A DNA stretch of 64,000 nucleotides from Sutcliffiella rhizosphaerae. GTDB lineage: Bacteria; Bacillota; Bacilli; Bacillales; Bacillaceae_I. Positions 29,352 through 40,918 of the stretch are shown in pieces. The DNA lies in the NCBI RefSeq assembly GCF_917563925.1, contig NZ_CAKJTJ010000003.1:120073-184072 (forward strand). The letters run 5' to 3'. The notes beneath the pieces were generated by a model that had not been told where the DNA came from, searched no databases, and was given only the letters and a program-made list of their open reading frames with translations. How positions within the stretch are numbered: position 1 is the stretch's first letter; every line of letters starts with the position of its first letter. A program made the translations under genes and the position numbers.

Positions 29352-30488
29352 ATGGATATACGATTTACGGAAGAACAGGAAATGGTCCGTAAAATGGTGC
29401 GGGATTTTGCAGAGACAGAGATAGCACCGTTTGTGGAGGAAATGGAGGAGGGTGAGTTTCCTCATGAGATCTTGCAAAAAATGGCGGATCTTGGACTTAT
29501 GGGAATGACCATACCGGAGGAATACGGTGGAGCAGGGATGGATTTTATCTCTTATATTATTGCGATTAACGAATTGTCACGAGTAAGTGCAACAATTGGA
29601 GTGATTTTATCTGTTCATACATCAGTGGGCACAAACCCGATTCTTTACTTTGGAACAGAAGAACAGAAACAAAAGTATGTAACAAAGCTAGCGTCCGGAG
29701 AGTATCTTGGGGCTTTCTGTCTGACAGAGCCAAGTGCGGGGTCTGACGCAGGAAGTATGAAAACCCGTGCGGTAAAGCAGGGAGATCACTATGTGGTCAA
29801 CGGTTCGAAGGTCTTTATCACAAACGGTGGGGTAGCAGACACGTATATTGTATTCGCCTCTACTAATCCGGAATTGGGATCCAAAGGGGTCTCGGCATTT
29901 ATCGTAGAAAAAGATACCCCTGGATTTATCATCGGGAAAGATGAACACAAAATGGGATTGCATGGTTCTAAAACGTTGCAGCTTACCTTTGAAGACATGA
30001 AGGTACCTGCGGAAAACTTGCTAGGTCAAGAAGGGGAAGGATTTAAAATTGCTATGGCTAACCTTGATGTTGGTCGTATCGGGATTGCTGCGCAGTCACT
30101 TGGTATTGCCCAAGCAGCTTTAGAAGCTTCCACGGATTATGCAAAAGAACGGGTCCAGTTTGGAAAGCCAATTGCCGCTCAGCAGGGAGTTTCATTCAAG
30201 CTAGCAGATATGGCGACAGCAGTGGAAGGATCTAGATTACTAACTTATCGAGCCGCGAACTTACGTGCTCTAGGTAAGCCTTGTGGAAAAGAGGCGTCCA
30301 TGGCAAAACTCTTTGCCTCTCAAACTGCGATGAATGTGGCAATTGAAGCAGTTCAGGTGTTTGGTGGTTACGGTTACACGAAGGATTATCCTGTAGAGCG
30401 CTTCTTCCGTGATGCGAAAGTATGTGAAATATATGAGGGTACTAGTGAAATTCAGCGGATTGTCATTGGAAAGCATTTAATGAATTAG
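29352..30488 (+). CDS. Acyl-CoA dehydrogenase (first of two)
   Basis: A 378-residue FAD-dependent acyl-CoA dehydrogenase introducing the alpha-beta double bond. [13 protein letters not shown] and [17 protein letters not shown] are the two Prosite-type signatures; [21 protein letters not shown] and YEGTSEIQR end the fold, with the Glu of EGTSE at the usual catalytic position of short-chain enzymes. ATG 29352 follows AGGAGAGG; the frame open to 29166 runs through the repeat array and is not used. It is paralogous to the next gene (both share [20 protein letters not shown]). Confidence 0.93.
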   Translation: MDIRFTEEQEMVRKMVRDFAETEIAPFVEEMEEGEFPHEILQKMADLGLMGMTIPEEYGGAGMDFISYIIAINELSRVSATIGVILSVHTSVGTNPILYFGTEEQKQKYVTKLASGEYLGAFCLTEPSAGSDAGSMKTRAVKQGDHYVVNGSKVFITNGGVADTYIVFASTNPELGSKGVSAFIVEKDTPGFIIGKDEHKMGLHGSKTLQLTFEDMKVPAENLLGQEGEGFKIAMANLDVGRIGIAAQSLGIAQAALEASTDYAKERVQFGKPIAAQQGVSFKLADMATAVEGSRLLTYRAANLRALGKPCGKEASMAKLFASQTAMNVAIEAVQVFGGYGYTKDYPVERFFRDAKVCEIYEGTSEIQRIVIGKHLMN

Positions 30489-30629
30489 GGTTTCATAAGT
30501 AGTTTGCTAGTCTCTGACTTGAAAACTACCCGCAGAATTATTTCGGACAATACTTACAATTTATCGGACATATGGTGGAAAAAAAGAAAGGGAGGACCAC
30601 CACCTCCCGACATAAAGGAGAGGAACCTA

Positions 30630-31769
30630 ATGAATTTTCTACTTTCAGAGGAGCATGAAATGATTCGTAAAATGGTACGTGATTTTGCAAAAAACGAAGT
30701 GGAACCAACAGCAGCAGAGCGTGATGAAGAAGAGCGCTTTGATATGGAGATTTTCAAAAAAATGGCGGATCTTGGGCTAACGGGAATTCCGTTTCCAGAA
30801 GAGTACGGTGGAATCGGAAGTGATTATTTAGCATACTGTATCGCTGTAGAAGAGCTATCCAGAGTGTGTGCCTCTACCGGGGTAACCTTATCAGCTCACA
30901 CCTCACTTGCTAGCTGGCCGATTTATAAATATGGTACAGAAGAGCAGAAGCAAAAATATTTAGTTCCGCTTGCACAAGGAACGAGCATTGGCGGCTACGG
31001 GTTAACAGAGCCAGGTTCAGGCTCAGATGCGGGTGGCATGCGAACAACTGCTAAGCTTGATGGAGACCATTACATCTTGAACGGATCTAAAATTTTCATC
31101 ACAAACGGTGGGATTGCAGATATCTATGTGGTATTCGCGGTAACCGACCCAACAAGTAAGCATAAAGGTACGAGTGCATTTATCATTGAAGCTGATTTTC
31201 CAGGCTTTAGCGTTGGGAAAAAGGAACAAAAGCTAGGAATTCGCTCTTCGCCAACAACAGAAATTATGTTTGAGGACTGCCGAGTGCCGAAAGAGAACAT
31301 GCTTGGCAATGAAGGAGAAGGCTTTAAAGTGGCGATGACGACATTAGATGGGGGCCGTAACGGAATTGCTGCACAGGCGGTAGGGATTGCCCAAGGTGCG
31401 TTGGATGCAGCTACGGCTTATGCGAAAGAGCGAGTTCAGTTTGGAAAGCCAATTGCTGCACAACAGGGTGTTTCTTTTAAACTAGCAGATATGGCAACTA
31501 CGATAGAGGCTTCCAGATTATTAACGTATCAGGCAGCATGGAGAGAGTCTGAAGGGTTGAGCTACGGCTTAGAGTCAGCGATGTCGAAGTTATTTGCAGG
31601 GGATACAGCGATGAAGGTGACAACAGAGGCTGTCCAGGTTTTCGGTGGTTACGGTTACACGAAGGATTATCCGGTTGAGCGTTATATGAGGGATGCGAAA
31701 ATTACGCAAATTTATGAAGGAACACAGGAAATTCAACGTCTCGTTATCTCTAGAATGCTTACAAAGTAA
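30630..31769 (+). CDS. Acyl-CoA dehydrogenase (second of two)
   Basis: A 379-residue paralogue of the preceding gene with the same signatures ([54 protein letters not shown]). The Glu of YEGTQE is the expected catalytic base. AAGGAGAGG lies before ATG 30630. The 141 bp from the first paralogue include a small hairpin (GGGAGG with CCTCCC) close to the start. Two dehydrogenases suggest different chain lengths or branched substrates such as isobutyryl-CoA, which would fit the downstream mutase; that is inference. Confidence 0.93.
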   Translation: MNFLLSEEHEMIRKMVRDFAKNEVEPTAAERDEEERFDMEIFKKMADLGLTGIPFPEEYGGIGSDYLAYCIAVEELSRVCASTGVTLSAHTSLASWPIYKYGTEEQKQKYLVPLAQGTSIGGYGLTEPGSGSDAGGMRTTAKLDGDHYILNGSKIFITNGGIADIYVVFAVTDPTSKHKGTSAFIIEADFPGFSVGKKEQKLGIRSSPTTEIMFEDCRVPKENMLGNEGEGFKVAMTTLDGGRNGIAAQAVGIAQGALDAATAYAKERVQFGKPIAAQQGVSFKLADMATTIEASRLLTYQAAWRESEGLSYGLESAMSKLFAGDTAMKVTTEAVQVFGGYGYTKDYPVERYMRDAKITQIYEGTQEIQRLVISRMLTK

Positions 31770-31786
31770 GTGAGGTGACTGACAGG

Positions 31787-32443
31787 ATGAAAAAACGTCA
31801 AGTACATGCATCCGTTAAAGACGAGCGGCTCATTGAAAAACGTCGCGACCAAATGATTAAAGGCGCGGTAAGTCTTTTTAAAGAAAAAGGCTTCCACCGT
31901 ACTACGACAAGGGAAATAGCAAAAGAAGCAGGGTTTAGCATCGGGACCCTTTATGAATATATTCGGACTAAAGAAGATGTTCTCTATCTAGTATGTGATC
32001 GTATCTACGACCAGGTAGGAGAGCGACTTCAACAAGAAATGGATATGAAAAGAGGAAATCTTGATAGTTTAAAATCAGCCATCCGCTATTACTTTAGGGT
32101 AATGGATGAGATGCAGGATGAAGTATTGGTCATGTATCAAGAGGCAAAGTCCTTATCGAAGGATGCCCTGCCGTACGTATTAAATAAAGAACTTGCGATG
32201 GTAGCCATGTTTGAGCAAGTCATCCGCAATTGTATGATTGCTGAAGGAATGGCGTTGAAGGAACAGGAAATTCAACTTGTCGCGCATAATATTTTTGTTC
32301 AAGGCCAAATGTGGGGATTCCGGCGTTGGGTGCTACACAAGCAATTCGACTTGGAATCCTACATGGAAGGTCAAATCGAATTATTATTGCACGGACTAAC
32401 AAAAGGGGAGAGTGTGAATAATGGAAGTTTATCGTCCAACTAA
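31787..32443 (+). CDS. TetR/AcrR family regulator of the acyl-CoA cluster
   Basis: A 218-residue regulator with an N-terminal TetR helix-turn-helix (about 20-66: [44 protein letters not shown]) given here by position rather than as a strict boundary, and a ligand-binding C-terminal domain. I use ATG 31787 with AGGTG nine bases upstream; the GTG at 31775 has none. The gene overlaps icmF by 23 bp and lies directly after the acyl-CoA dehydrogenases, so it probably autoregulates with the operon. The two palindromes at 24408 and 26719 are its most likely operators, with acyl-CoA as the likely effector by analogy with FadR. Confidence 0.88.
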   Translation: MKKRQVHASVKDERLIEKRRDQMIKGAVSLFKEKGFHRTTTREIAKEAGFSIGTLYEYIRTKEDVLYLVCDRIYDQVGERLQQEMDMKRGNLDSLKSAIRYYFRVMDEMQDEVLVMYQEAKSLSKDALPYVLNKELAMVAMFEQVIRNCMIAEGMALKEQEIQLVAHNIFVQGQMWGFRRWVLHKQFDLESYMEGQIELLLHGLTKGESVNNGSLSSN

Positions 32444-35400
32444 TCATATTCGTTTTGTGACAGCTTCAAGTCTTTTTGACGGACATGATGCCTCCATCAA
32501 TATCATGCGTCGAATTATTCAGGCTAGTGGAGCGGAGGTTATACACCTTGGTCACAACCGTTCCGTTGAGGAAATTGTGAATGCAGCCATTCAAGAAGAT
32601 GTACAGGGAATAGCGATTTCCTCCTATCAGGGAGGACATGTCGAATATTTTAAATATATGTATGATTTGTTAAAAGAAAAAAATGCTTCTCACATCCGTA
32701 TTTATGGTGGCGGTGGGGGCGTTATTATTCCAAGTGAAATTAAAGAACTACATGCATATGGAATCGCCCGTATTTTCTCACCAGAAGACGGAAGAGAGCA
32801 AGGCCTTCAAGGTATGATTAACTCCATGCTGAAGGAATGTGATTTTATTACGGTGAAATCACTTGATGGGGAAGTGGATCGCTTAAAGGCAGATGACCAT
32901 CAAGCAATTGCGAAACTGATTTCTTTAGCTGAGTTACAGGTTACCACTAATGAAGAGGTTGCAGCTGCTGCCCAGGCAACCCTCGCTAAAGTGAAGGAAA
33001 AGCAACAAACGGTCCCTGTTTTAGGTATTACCGGAACTGGAGGAGCTGGAAAAAGCTCACTAACAGACGAACTGATCCGCCGCTTCTTGAATGAAGTGCC
33101 TGATAAGAAAGTTGCCATTTTATCTATTGATCCAACGAAACAAAAAACAGGTGGGGCACTCCTCGGAGACCGAATTCGCATGAACGCCATTTTCAATTCT
33201 CGGGTTTACATGCGTTCTTTAGCAACGCGTGGTTCTCGTTCAGAGCTTTCCCTTGCTATTACGGATGCCATTGCAGTAACAAAAGCAGCTGGCTTTGACT
33301 TGATCATTGTCGAGACGTCAGGAATTGGGCAAGGTGACGCAGGTATTACAGAAATTTGTGACCTTTCCATGTATGTCATGACAAGCGAATTTGGTGCACC
33401 TTCTCAACTTGAAAAAATAGATATGATTGACTACGCGGATTTGATTGTTATTAATAAGTTTGAACGTAAGGGCTCTGAGGATGCAAAGCGACAGGTTCAA
33501 AAGCAATATCAACGCAGCCGCCTTCTTTGGGATAAAGAGCTTGACGATATGCCGGTATATGGCACGATTGCCAGTCAATTTAACGACCTTGGAACAAATA
33601 CCCTTTTTGCAGCATTGATAGAATTGATTAATGAAAAAACAGGGTCTAGCTACAGCTCCAGTCTGCCGGTTTCGAAGGATGTTGAAAAACAGAATGTCAT
33701 TATTCCGAATGACCGCCGTTATTATTTACGGGAAATTAGTGAGACAGTTCGAAACTATCATCGGACTGCAGGGGAGCAGGTGGAACTTGCTCGCAAGTTG
33801 TTCCAGTTGGATGGTGCGATGGAAGCAGCAAGTAATGTGGAAAACGAAGAGCTTGTTGCCGCTTTGGCTGAGCTTCGACAAGGATATGAAGAAAAGTTAA
33901 CGAGTGAATCTAGAAAAATTTTAGCTGGCTGGGAAGAGAAAAAGGAAAAGTATTCAGGTGATCAATTTGTCACTAAAATCCGCGACAAAGAAATCATCAC
34001 GAAGCTTACGACAAAGAGCTTATCTGGGCTATCCATTCCAAAAGTAGTACTGCCGAAATACGTTGACTATGGAGAAATTCTTAAGTGGGTATATCGAGAA
34101 AATGTACCAGGTGAATTTCCTTATACAGCAGGGGTGTTTCCATTCAAGCGAGAAGGAGAAGACCCTAAGCGTCAGTTTGCGGGAGAAGGAACTCCAGAGA
34201 GAACAAATCGTCGTTTCCACTACTTAAGTAAAGATGATGATGCAAAGCGATTAAGTACAGCATTTGACTCGGTTACCTTATACGGGGAAGACCCAGCTGA
34301 AAGACCAGACATTTACGGAAAAGTAGGAAACAGTGGTGTGAGCATCTGTACGCTCGATGATATGAAAAAGCTTTATGCAGGCTTTGATCTTTGTGCACCT
34401 AGTACGTCTGTATCCATGACCATCAATGGACCGGCACCAGTAATCCTCGCCATGTTCATGAACACAGCGATTGACCAGCAGGTGCAAAAGAGGGAAGAAG
34501 AGCTCGGTCGCATCCTGACAGTAGAAGAGTATGCAGAGGTTCGCGCAGTGACGTTGCAAACCGTTCGTGGTACAGTGCAAGCAGATATTTTAAAAGAGGA
34601 TCAAGGTCAAAACACTTGTATTTTCTCGACAGAATTTGCCCTTCGCGTAATGGGGGATATCCAGCAATATTTTATTGATAAAAAAGTGCGTAACTATTAC
34701 TCCGTTTCCATTTCGGGGTATCATATTGCGGAAGCAGGAGCCAACCCAATCACCCAATTGGCATTCACCCTGGCAAACGGCTTCACTTATGTGGAATACT
34801 ATTTAAGTCGTGGAATGAATATTGATGATTTTGCGCCGAACTTGTCCTTCTTCTTCAGTAACGGACTTGATCCGGAGTATACCGTCATTGGCCGTGTGGC
34901 TCGTCGAATCTGGTCTACGGTGATGAAAAATAAATACGCTGCAAATGAACGCAGCCAAAAGCTTAAGTACCATATTCAAACATCAGGTCGTTCACTGCAT
35001 GCTCAGGAAATCGACTTTAACGATATCCGTACTACCCTCCAGGCGCTGATGGCTTTGCAGGATAACTGTAATTCGCTTCATACTAATGCATATGACGAGG
35101 CAATTACAACACCAACAGAAGAGTCGGTTCGCCGTGCGATGGCAATTCAAATGATTATCACAAAAGAGCATGGACTCGCTAAAAATGAAAACCCGTTGCA
35201 AGGTTCGTTTGTTGTGGAAGAGCTGACAGACCTTGTGGAGGAAATGGTTCTACAGGAGTTTGAGCGACTGAACGACAGAGGTGGTGTTCTCGGTGCCATG
35301 GAGACACAATACCAGCGCGGAAAGATTCAAGACGAATCAATGTACTATGAAATGAAAAAGCATACAGGGGAACTGCCGATTATCGGTGTGAATACCTATC

Positions 35401-35672
35401 AAAATCCTAATCCTCCATCAGAGGATGAATTGAATGATATTGAGCTTGCTCGTTCTACCGAAGAAGAAAAACAAACTCAAATTCACAACTTGGCTGTTTT
35501 CTGTGAACGAAACGAAGATAAAGTGGAAAAAGCATTGGCGAATTTAAAGCAAACTGCCATAAGCGGTGGAAATATATTTGAAGAACTCATGGAAACAGTA
35601 AAGGTAGCAAGCCTTGGACAAATTACGACTGCCCTTTACGAAGTTGGTGGACAATTTAGAAGGAATATGTAA
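32421..35672 (+). CDS. icmF: Fused isobutyryl-CoA mutase IcmF
   Basis: A 1,083-residue adenosylcobalamin enzyme isomerising isobutyryl-CoA and n-butyryl-CoA (some members act on pivalyl- or isovaleryl-CoA). Domains in order: B12-binding domain (1-140, base-off motif DGHDAS with His22 and GGGGGVI), a MeaI-type GTPase chaperone (about 195-460, P-loop GTGGAGKS at 205-212, NKFE as the base-specificity motif), a linker, and the TIM-barrel mutase domain (about 560 on, including [16 protein letters not shown] and the [13 protein letters not shown] region). It overlaps the TetR gene and completes the cluster by feeding branched acyl-CoA into beta-oxidation. No mismatch to active-site motifs is seen. 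Confidence 0.94.
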   Translation: MEVYRPTNHIRFVTASSLFDGHDASINIMRRIIQASGAEVIHLGHNRSVEEIVNAAIQEDVQGIAISSYQGGHVEYFKYMYDLLKEKNASHIRIYGGGGGVIIPSEIKELHAYGIARIFSPEDGREQGLQGMINSMLKECDFITVKSLDGEVDRLKADDHQAIAKLISLAELQVTTNEEVAAAAQATLAKVKEKQQTVPVLGITGTGGAGKSSLTDELIRRFLNEVPDKKVAILSIDPTKQKTGGALLGDRIRMNAIFNSRVYMRSLATRGSRSELSLAITDAIAVTKAAGFDLIIVETSGIGQGDAGITEICDLSMYVMTSEFGAPSQLEKIDMIDYADLIVINKFERKGSEDAKRQVQKQYQRSRLLWDKELDDMPVYGTIASQFNDLGTNTLFAALIELINEKTGSSYSSSLPVSKDVEKQNVIIPNDRRYYLREISETVRNYHRTAGEQVELARKLFQLDGAMEAASNVENEELVAALAELRQGYEEKLTSESRKILAGWEEKKEKYSGDQFVTKIRDKEIITKLTTKSLSGLSIPKVVLPKYVDYGEILKWVYRENVPGEFPYTAGVFPFKREGEDPKRQFAGEGTPERTNRRFHYLSKDDDAKRLSTAFDSVTLYGEDPAERPDIYGKVGNSGVSICTLDDMKKLYAGFDLCAPSTSVSMTINGPAPVILAMFMNTAIDQQVQKREEELGRILTVEEYAEVRAVTLQTVRGTVQADILKEDQGQNTCIFSTEFALRVMGDIQQYFIDKKVRNYYSVSISGYHIAEAGANPITQLAFTLANGFTYVEYYLSRGMNIDDFAPNLSFFFSNGLDPEYTVIGRVARRIWSTVMKNKYAANERSQKLKYHIQTSGRSLHAQEIDFNDIRTTLQALMALQDNCNSLHTNAYDEAITTPTEESVRRAMAIQMIITKEHGLAKNENPLQGSFVVEELTDLVEEMVLQEFERLNDRGGVLGAMETQYQRGKIQDESMYYEMKKHTGELPIIGVNTYQNPNPPSEDELNDIELARSTEEEKQTQIHNLAVFCERNEDKVEKALANLKQTAISGGNIFEELMETVKVASLGQITTALYEVGGQFRRNM

Positions 35673-35704
35673 ATGCTTTTAGCGGTTGTCCGAAAAGTAT
35701 ATAA

Positions 35705-35860
35705 TACTGTTCTGGATGTTTATTGGAGATAAAGGCAGGCGTTTCCTGCGTGCGATGAAATACTGCCATATCCATCCTTGTTCAGGGGGGATGTAGTGGT
35801 AGGCTACAGACCTTCCTGTGGCTTTTGCGGAGATAAACAGCGTCGTTTTATAGAGTATTT
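35705..35860. repeat. Degenerate copy of a Bacillus-type palindromic intergenic element
   Basis: ATTGGAGATAAAGGCAGGCG and TTTCCTGCG on the left and GCGGAGATAAACAGCGTCG on the right correspond, in inverse orientation, to the ends of the element at 49217-49363. The inside is strongly decayed. The flank at 35679-35698 resembles the left half of the hairpin at 35871. Confidence 0.5.
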
Positions 35861-35870
35861 CTAATTAATA

Positions 35871-35917
35871 GGGGACTGCCAGAGAAAAGTATTCACTTTC
35901 TGGCCACCCCCTTTTTT
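35871..35917 (+). terminator. Terminator of the fad/icmF cluster
   Basis: GGGG and CCAGA pair with TCTGG and CCCC around AGTATTCACT, followed by six T. Its loop resembles that of the hairpin at 21987. The 35673-36148 gap otherwise holds only the repeat and the rpoE promoter region. Confidence 0.8.
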
Positions 35918-36148
35918 CCGAATGTTGAAAATTAGCGGATATTGTCAAGTTTTGGACTTTTGTGACGGTAAAATGAGCAGAGAATAGGAAACGTGGACTA
36001 CCTAAGGAAAAAAGAAGTATTTTTTCAAGAAAGATTTATTTAATGCTGGATTAAACAATAGGAATTTGTTTATAATGAATGGTATGGATTTTTCTAGGAA
36101 TTGCTATGAATAATGTCTTTATACATATATAGAAAGGATGTGCAGACA

Positions 36149-36703
36149 TTGGCATTAGACCATTTAACGGCAGAAGATATTAAGGAAATGTCATTGATCG
36201 AGATTGCAACTGGGATTTTTGCGGAGAAAAAGCAATCTGTTACTTTCTCAGAATTATTAACGGAAATCAAGGAACTTACTGGCTTTACGGATGAAAATCT
36301 AAAGGGTAAAATATCCCAATTTTACACTGATCTGAACATCGACGGCCGTTTTATTTGTATTGGCGAAAACCAATGGGGACTTCGTGCATGGTATCCTTAC
36401 GATCAAATAGAAGAGGAAACAACACCTCAAGTAAAAACGAAGAAAAAGAAAGTGAAAAAAGCGGTCGATGAGGAACTCGAGTCAGATGAGTTTGAAGACT
36501 TGGATGAAGAAGAGTTGGAATTCGATGACCTTGAAGACTACGAAGAAGATGATGATGCAGAAGAAGAGGAAGACTTCGATGCAGATGACGATTCAGATGA
36601 CGACGACGAGGAGTTCGAAGAGGACATAATCGAAGAAGACGATGAATATGAGGAACTTGATGAAGAAGATGAATTAGAGGAAGATGAGGAAGAGGACCTT
36701 TAA
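36149..36703 (+). CDS. rpoE: RNA polymerase delta subunit
   Basis: A 184-residue protein with a folded HARE-HTH N-terminal domain (LIEIATGIFAEKKQSVTFSEL to FYTDLNIDGRFI and WGLRAWYPYDQIEEE) and an almost wholly Asp/Glu C-terminal tail from about residue 110. Delta recycles RNA polymerase by displacing nucleic acids. I use TTG 36149, eight bases after AAAGGATG, because B. subtilis RpoE starts at the corresponding place; an upstream ATG at 36113 has no binding site. The gene is single, with a terminator, and pyrG follows as in B. subtilis. Confidence 0.94.
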   Translation: MALDHLTAEDIKEMSLIEIATGIFAEKKQSVTFSELLTEIKELTGFTDENLKGKISQFYTDLNIDGRFICIGENQWGLRAWYPYDQIEEETTPQVKTKKKKVKKAVDEELESDEFEDLDEEELEFDDLEDYEEDDDAEEEEDFDADDDSDDDDEEFEEDIIEEDDEYEELDEEDELEEDEEEDL

Positions 36704-36709
36704 TTTTTT

Positions 36710-36740
36710 GAAAAACACTCCGATTTTGGGGTGTTTTTTG
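36710..36740 (+). terminator. Terminator of rpoE
   Basis: AAAAACACTCC pairs with GGGGTGTTTTTT around a short loop. Confidence 0.88.
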
Positions 36741-36833
36741 TTTTCGCTGCAACTCGACAAAGTTTGTACCTTGCAAACCTTTCGAATCATGCCTTTCAAA
36801 AAAGAATGAAAATTCGCAAGTCAATTCTAGTCC

Positions 36834-36876
36834 TTGACTTTTCCGGTACAACTAGGTAGAATCTTTTTTGGGCTCC
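36834..36876 (+). promoter_or_regulatory. pyrG promoter with GGGCTC start region
   Basis: TTGACT, 17-bp spacer, TAGAAT, then GGGCTCC beginning at 36870, eight bases after the -10 box. In B. subtilis the pyrG transcript starts GGGCUC and RNA polymerase adds extra G residues there when CTP is low. Confidence 0.9.
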
Positions 36877-36912
36877 TTAAAAAAGGACACGTATAATAAG
36901 CTATCATATACA

Positions 36913-36961
36913 CGCTCCCCTTGCTGCCAAACAGCGGCAAGTGGGGCGTTTTTTATTTTTT
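36913..36961 (+). terminator. pyrG leader attenuator
   Basis: CGCTCCCCTTGCTGCC pairs with GGCAAGTGGGGCG around a short loop, followed by a long T run, 160 bp before pyrG. Its C/U-rich left arm is the target that a 5' poly-G tract would bind to prevent termination. Confidence 0.9.
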
Positions 36962-37041
36962 AGCTCATAACTGTATTTTCGCTGTGCCTGAGGATTTTGG
37001 GACAGCTTCATTATTTTTATTAATGATTTTCAAGGTTTTGA

Positions 37042-38736
<1,695 letters not shown>

Positions 38737-38742
38737 AAAAGA

Positions 38743-38782
38743 AGGCGCACTGTTCGAATAAACAGTGCGCCCCGTTTTTTTA
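38743..38782 (+). terminator. Terminator of pyrG
   Basis: GGCGCACTGTT pairs with AACAGTGCGCC around a short loop, followed by T residues. Confidence 0.9.
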
Positions 38783-38816
38783 CAAAACAATCTTTTTACT
38801 AACTTATTTTAAACAT

Positions 38817-39335
38817 TTATCTGAGCTCCAGCTCATACAAGCAATGATCATGAACCACTTCTATAAGCTTAAAGCCGTTTTCCTCGTAAAGCCTACGTAG
38901 CTTCATACTACCTGCAACACAGTCCAAACGGATACGTCTGTTGCCTAGTTCAATCGCATGCTGGATAATCCAATTCAGGAGAATATCCCCAATTCCATTT
39001 CCCTTGTACTTCAGAGCAACTGCAAGTTTATGAAGATAAACCGTGTCAACCTCTATACTCTCACCCCATAAATGTACATCCCAATCCTCTTGTACAGAAG
39101 AAAGCATAAACGTTGCCACAAGATCATGGTCATCTTTTATCGTCATTTTATAAAAAAGACCTTTAGTTATAAGCTCGAGTAGTTCATCGTCTTCATTTCC
39201 TGTAAGGAGGAAACTCCATTGCTCTGAACCCTTGCTTTTGAGGTAACTCGCTCTCTCTTTTAATAATGTTAAAATACTTTCACCGTCTTGATGGCCAGCC
39301 TGTTCGATACCCCATTTGCTTAGTGTGTTGTTCAT
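38817..39335 (-). CDS. GNAT family N-acetyltransferase
   Basis: A 172-residue acetyltransferase. The acetyl-CoA-binding motif A is LHKLAVALKYKGNGIGDILL, with the pyrophosphate loop KGNGIG, and the C-terminal LRRLYEENGFKLIE is motif B. The substrate cannot be deduced; similar enzymes act on small amines or antibiotics. The start follows AAGGAGG. It is not part of the conserved B. subtilis order between pyrG and ywjG, so it is probably an accessory gene, and it lies beside a 21-bp repeat array. Confidence 0.82.
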   Translation of the reverse strand: MNNTLSKWGIEQAGHQDGESILTLLKERASYLKSKGSEQWSFLLTGNEDDELLELITKGLFYKMTIKDDHDLVATFMLSSVQEDWDVHLWGESIEVDTVYLHKLAVALKYKGNGIGDILLNWIIQHAIELGNRRIRLDCVAGSMKLRRLYEENGFKLIEVVHDHCLYELELR

Positions 39336-39428
39336 CCTATAATATCCTCCTTAAACGTATCCCATAAGAGAGATTCGCCTTTTGAGAGTGGGTTTCCTTC
39401 CAACGTTCATATAAAGTTTCTCAAAAAA

Positions 39429-39530
39429 TATTTGGAGATTTGCAAGCGCTATTTGAAAATTTCACCGTGTTATTTGAAGATTTACCGTCGTTATTTGATG
39501 ATTTCATCTGGTTATTTGGAGATTTGCCAC
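39429..39530. repeat. 21-bp tandem array, five units (TATTTGRAGATTT + 8 variable bases)
   Basis: Units begin at 39429, 39450, 39471, 39492 and 39513. The first 13 bases are TATTTGGAGATTT with at most two changes; the following eight bases (GCAAGCGC, CACCGTGT, ACCGTCGT, CATCTGGT) are unrelated to one another. Confidence 0.9.
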
Positions 39531-39541
39531 AAAGTTCAACT

Positions 39542-40078
39542 TTACTCCTGCTCTTCTAGCATTTCACGCAACGTAAACGATAAACCAAAGTAGGCATATA
39601 GAGCCGCCATACTGCTTGGGAATCCATATCTTTCACCATCATCTCCGGGAATAAGGGGTTTTTTTAATTTTAAATCAATGTGTACATCCACTATAGACTC
39701 TAATGTTTCCGCAGCACTGTCTCCATCCACGACTGTAGAAATACCGACCATTTCAATTCCAAGCTCCTTTAATGCTTTCGCAGTACTTACTGCTTCGTTG
39801 TCAGTGGAAAACCGACTGACGATTAAGGCGCGGTCTGTATCTGTGAGGTCATGGTAGTTATCGAGATCGGATAACAAAGTAGCTGTATCCATTGGTTCTG
39901 CTCCATCTATTGCTTCGGCTTCCACCGCTTTCATCTCTTTGACTCCGTAAATGTAAATACGACCCTCCCCAACCACGGCTTGGGCTAGCATTCTTGCCCC
40001 ATCTTCTAGTGCTAAATCTTCTTCATTGCCCATTTTATTATAGATTCCTTGAAGCTGCGTGGTGAAAATTTTCAACAT
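39542..40078 (-). CDS. ywjG: DUF2529 family protein YwjG
   Basis: A 178-residue protein of the DUF2529 family. The order of strands and the segment GRIYIYGVKEMKAVEAEAIDGA, then DRALIVSRFSTDNEAVSTAKAL, resembles sugar-isomerase (SIS) folds, but no activity is established. It has no membrane segment. It is divergent from spo0F, the same arrangement as in B. subtilis. The start is ATG 40078 with the weak upstream AGGAGTGTGATG. A 21-bp repeat array lies just beyond its stop. Confidence 0.85.
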   Translation of the reverse strand: MLKIFTTQLQGIYNKMGNEEDLALEDGARMLAQAVVGEGRIYIYGVKEMKAVEAEAIDGAEPMDTATLLSDLDNYHDLTDTDRALIVSRFSTDNEAVSTAKALKELGIEMVGISTVVDGDSAAETLESIVDVHIDLKLKKPLIPGDDGERYGFPSSMAALYAYFGLSFTLREMLEEQE

Positions 40079-40198
40079 AAAACATCACACTCCTAATGTC
40101 CTAATTATTATTTCCTATCCCGAAATAAAAATGCTTCTATCCAAAACGTTTTCAGTAAGTAATTTACAATTTGAAAAAATATTTTCGGTCGAAAAAGG

Positions 40199-40224
40199 AG
40201 GAAATAAGACTATTATAGTAGAAT
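40199..40224 (+). promoter_or_regulatory. SigH promoter of spo0F with possible 0A box
   Basis: AGGAAAT, 12-bp spacer and GTAGAAT match the SigH consensus (AGGAWWW and RNNGAAT). GGTCGAA just upstream (about 40187-40193) resembles a Spo0A box (TGTCGAA) with one mismatch. Confidence 0.75.
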
Positions 40225-40275
40225 TAGGTGGGAGGATGGAAACGGAATGATAATTTTTTGAAGAGGGGTGTAAAG

Positions 40276-40647
40276 GTGGGGCAAAAATTACTGATTGTAG
40301 ATGACCAATATGGAATACGGATTTTGCTAAATGAAGTTTTTCAAAAAGAGGGCTATCAGACGTTTCAGGCGGCAAATGGATACCAGGCATTGGATATCGT
40401 CGAAAAGCATTCACCAGACTTGGTATTGTTGGACATGAAGATCCCCGGGATGGATGGAATTGAAATTTTAAAAAGATTAAAGGCATTCAATTCCGATATC
40501 CAAGTTATCATAATGACAGCTTACGGAGAGCTCGATATGATTCAAGAGTCAAAGGACTTAGGTGCGATAACTCATTTCGCTAAGCCATTTGATATCGATG
40601 AAATACGAGAAGCAGTACGAAAAAATATGCCAAGACATTCTGTTTGA
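40276..40647 (+). CDS. spo0F: Sporulation response regulator Spo0F
   Basis: A 123-residue single-domain response regulator of the phosphorelay that passes phosphate from KinA-type kinases to Spo0B. The acidic pocket is VDDQYG, the phosphoacceptor Asp lies in [13 protein letters not shown] (about 54), the switch Thr in MTAYGE and the Lys in FAKPFDIDE. Sequence is very close to B. subtilis Spo0F. I use GTG 40276, seven bases after AAGAGGGG. Expression from the SigH promoter at 40199 fits its role at sporulation onset. Confidence 0.96.
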   Translation: MGQKLLIVDDQYGIRILLNEVFQKEGYQTFQAANGYQALDIVEKHSPDLVLLDMKIPGMDGIEILKRLKAFNSDIQVIIMTAYGELDMIQESKDLGAITHFAKPFDIDEIREAVRKNMPRHSV

Positions 40648-40684
40648 AAAGCTGCTATCTAACTGAATATTAGAACATTTTAAT

Positions 40685-40698
40685 TGTTATCGCTTTCA
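40685..40698 (+). promoter_or_regulatory. cre-like site between spo0F and fbaA
   Basis: TGTTATCGCTTTCA matches TGWNANCGNTNWCA at every fixed position. It lies before the spo0F terminator and about 135 bp upstream of the likely fbaA promoter, so its target is unclear. Confidence 0.55.
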
Positions 40699-40699
40699 T

Positions 40700-40736
40700 C
40701 GAAAAACGGCAGACTTCAATAGTTGCCGTTTTTCTG
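40700..40736 (+). terminator. Terminator of spo0F
   Basis: GAAAAACGGCA pairs with TGCCGTTTTTC around an 11-13 base loop. Confidence 0.85.
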
Positions 40737-40821
40737 CATAGTTGATATGCTAGGAACTGGATAAAAATCTTCCGTAAAGTTTTACAGATTGTTTCATGCT
40801 GATACATAACTGCTTTTCTTA

Positions 40822-40850
40822 TTGGTCAAGCTAGTTTTGATATGTATGAA
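40822..40850 (+). promoter_or_regulatory. Candidate fbaA promoter
   Basis: TTGGTC, 17-bp spacer, TATGAA, about 70 bp before the fbaA start. Confidence 0.4.
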
Positions 40851-40918
40851 TAATTATATTCTCTTGTAAGAGCGGGAAATACTTTTCGGAGTGAGTATAA
40901 AATAAGGAGGGTGTTATT

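Noticed and set aside
36351..36851. 166-codon frame antisense to rpoE
   Set aside because: It mirrors the acidic GAN-rich codons of the delta subunit tail; His/Leu/Arg-rich product is a shadow.
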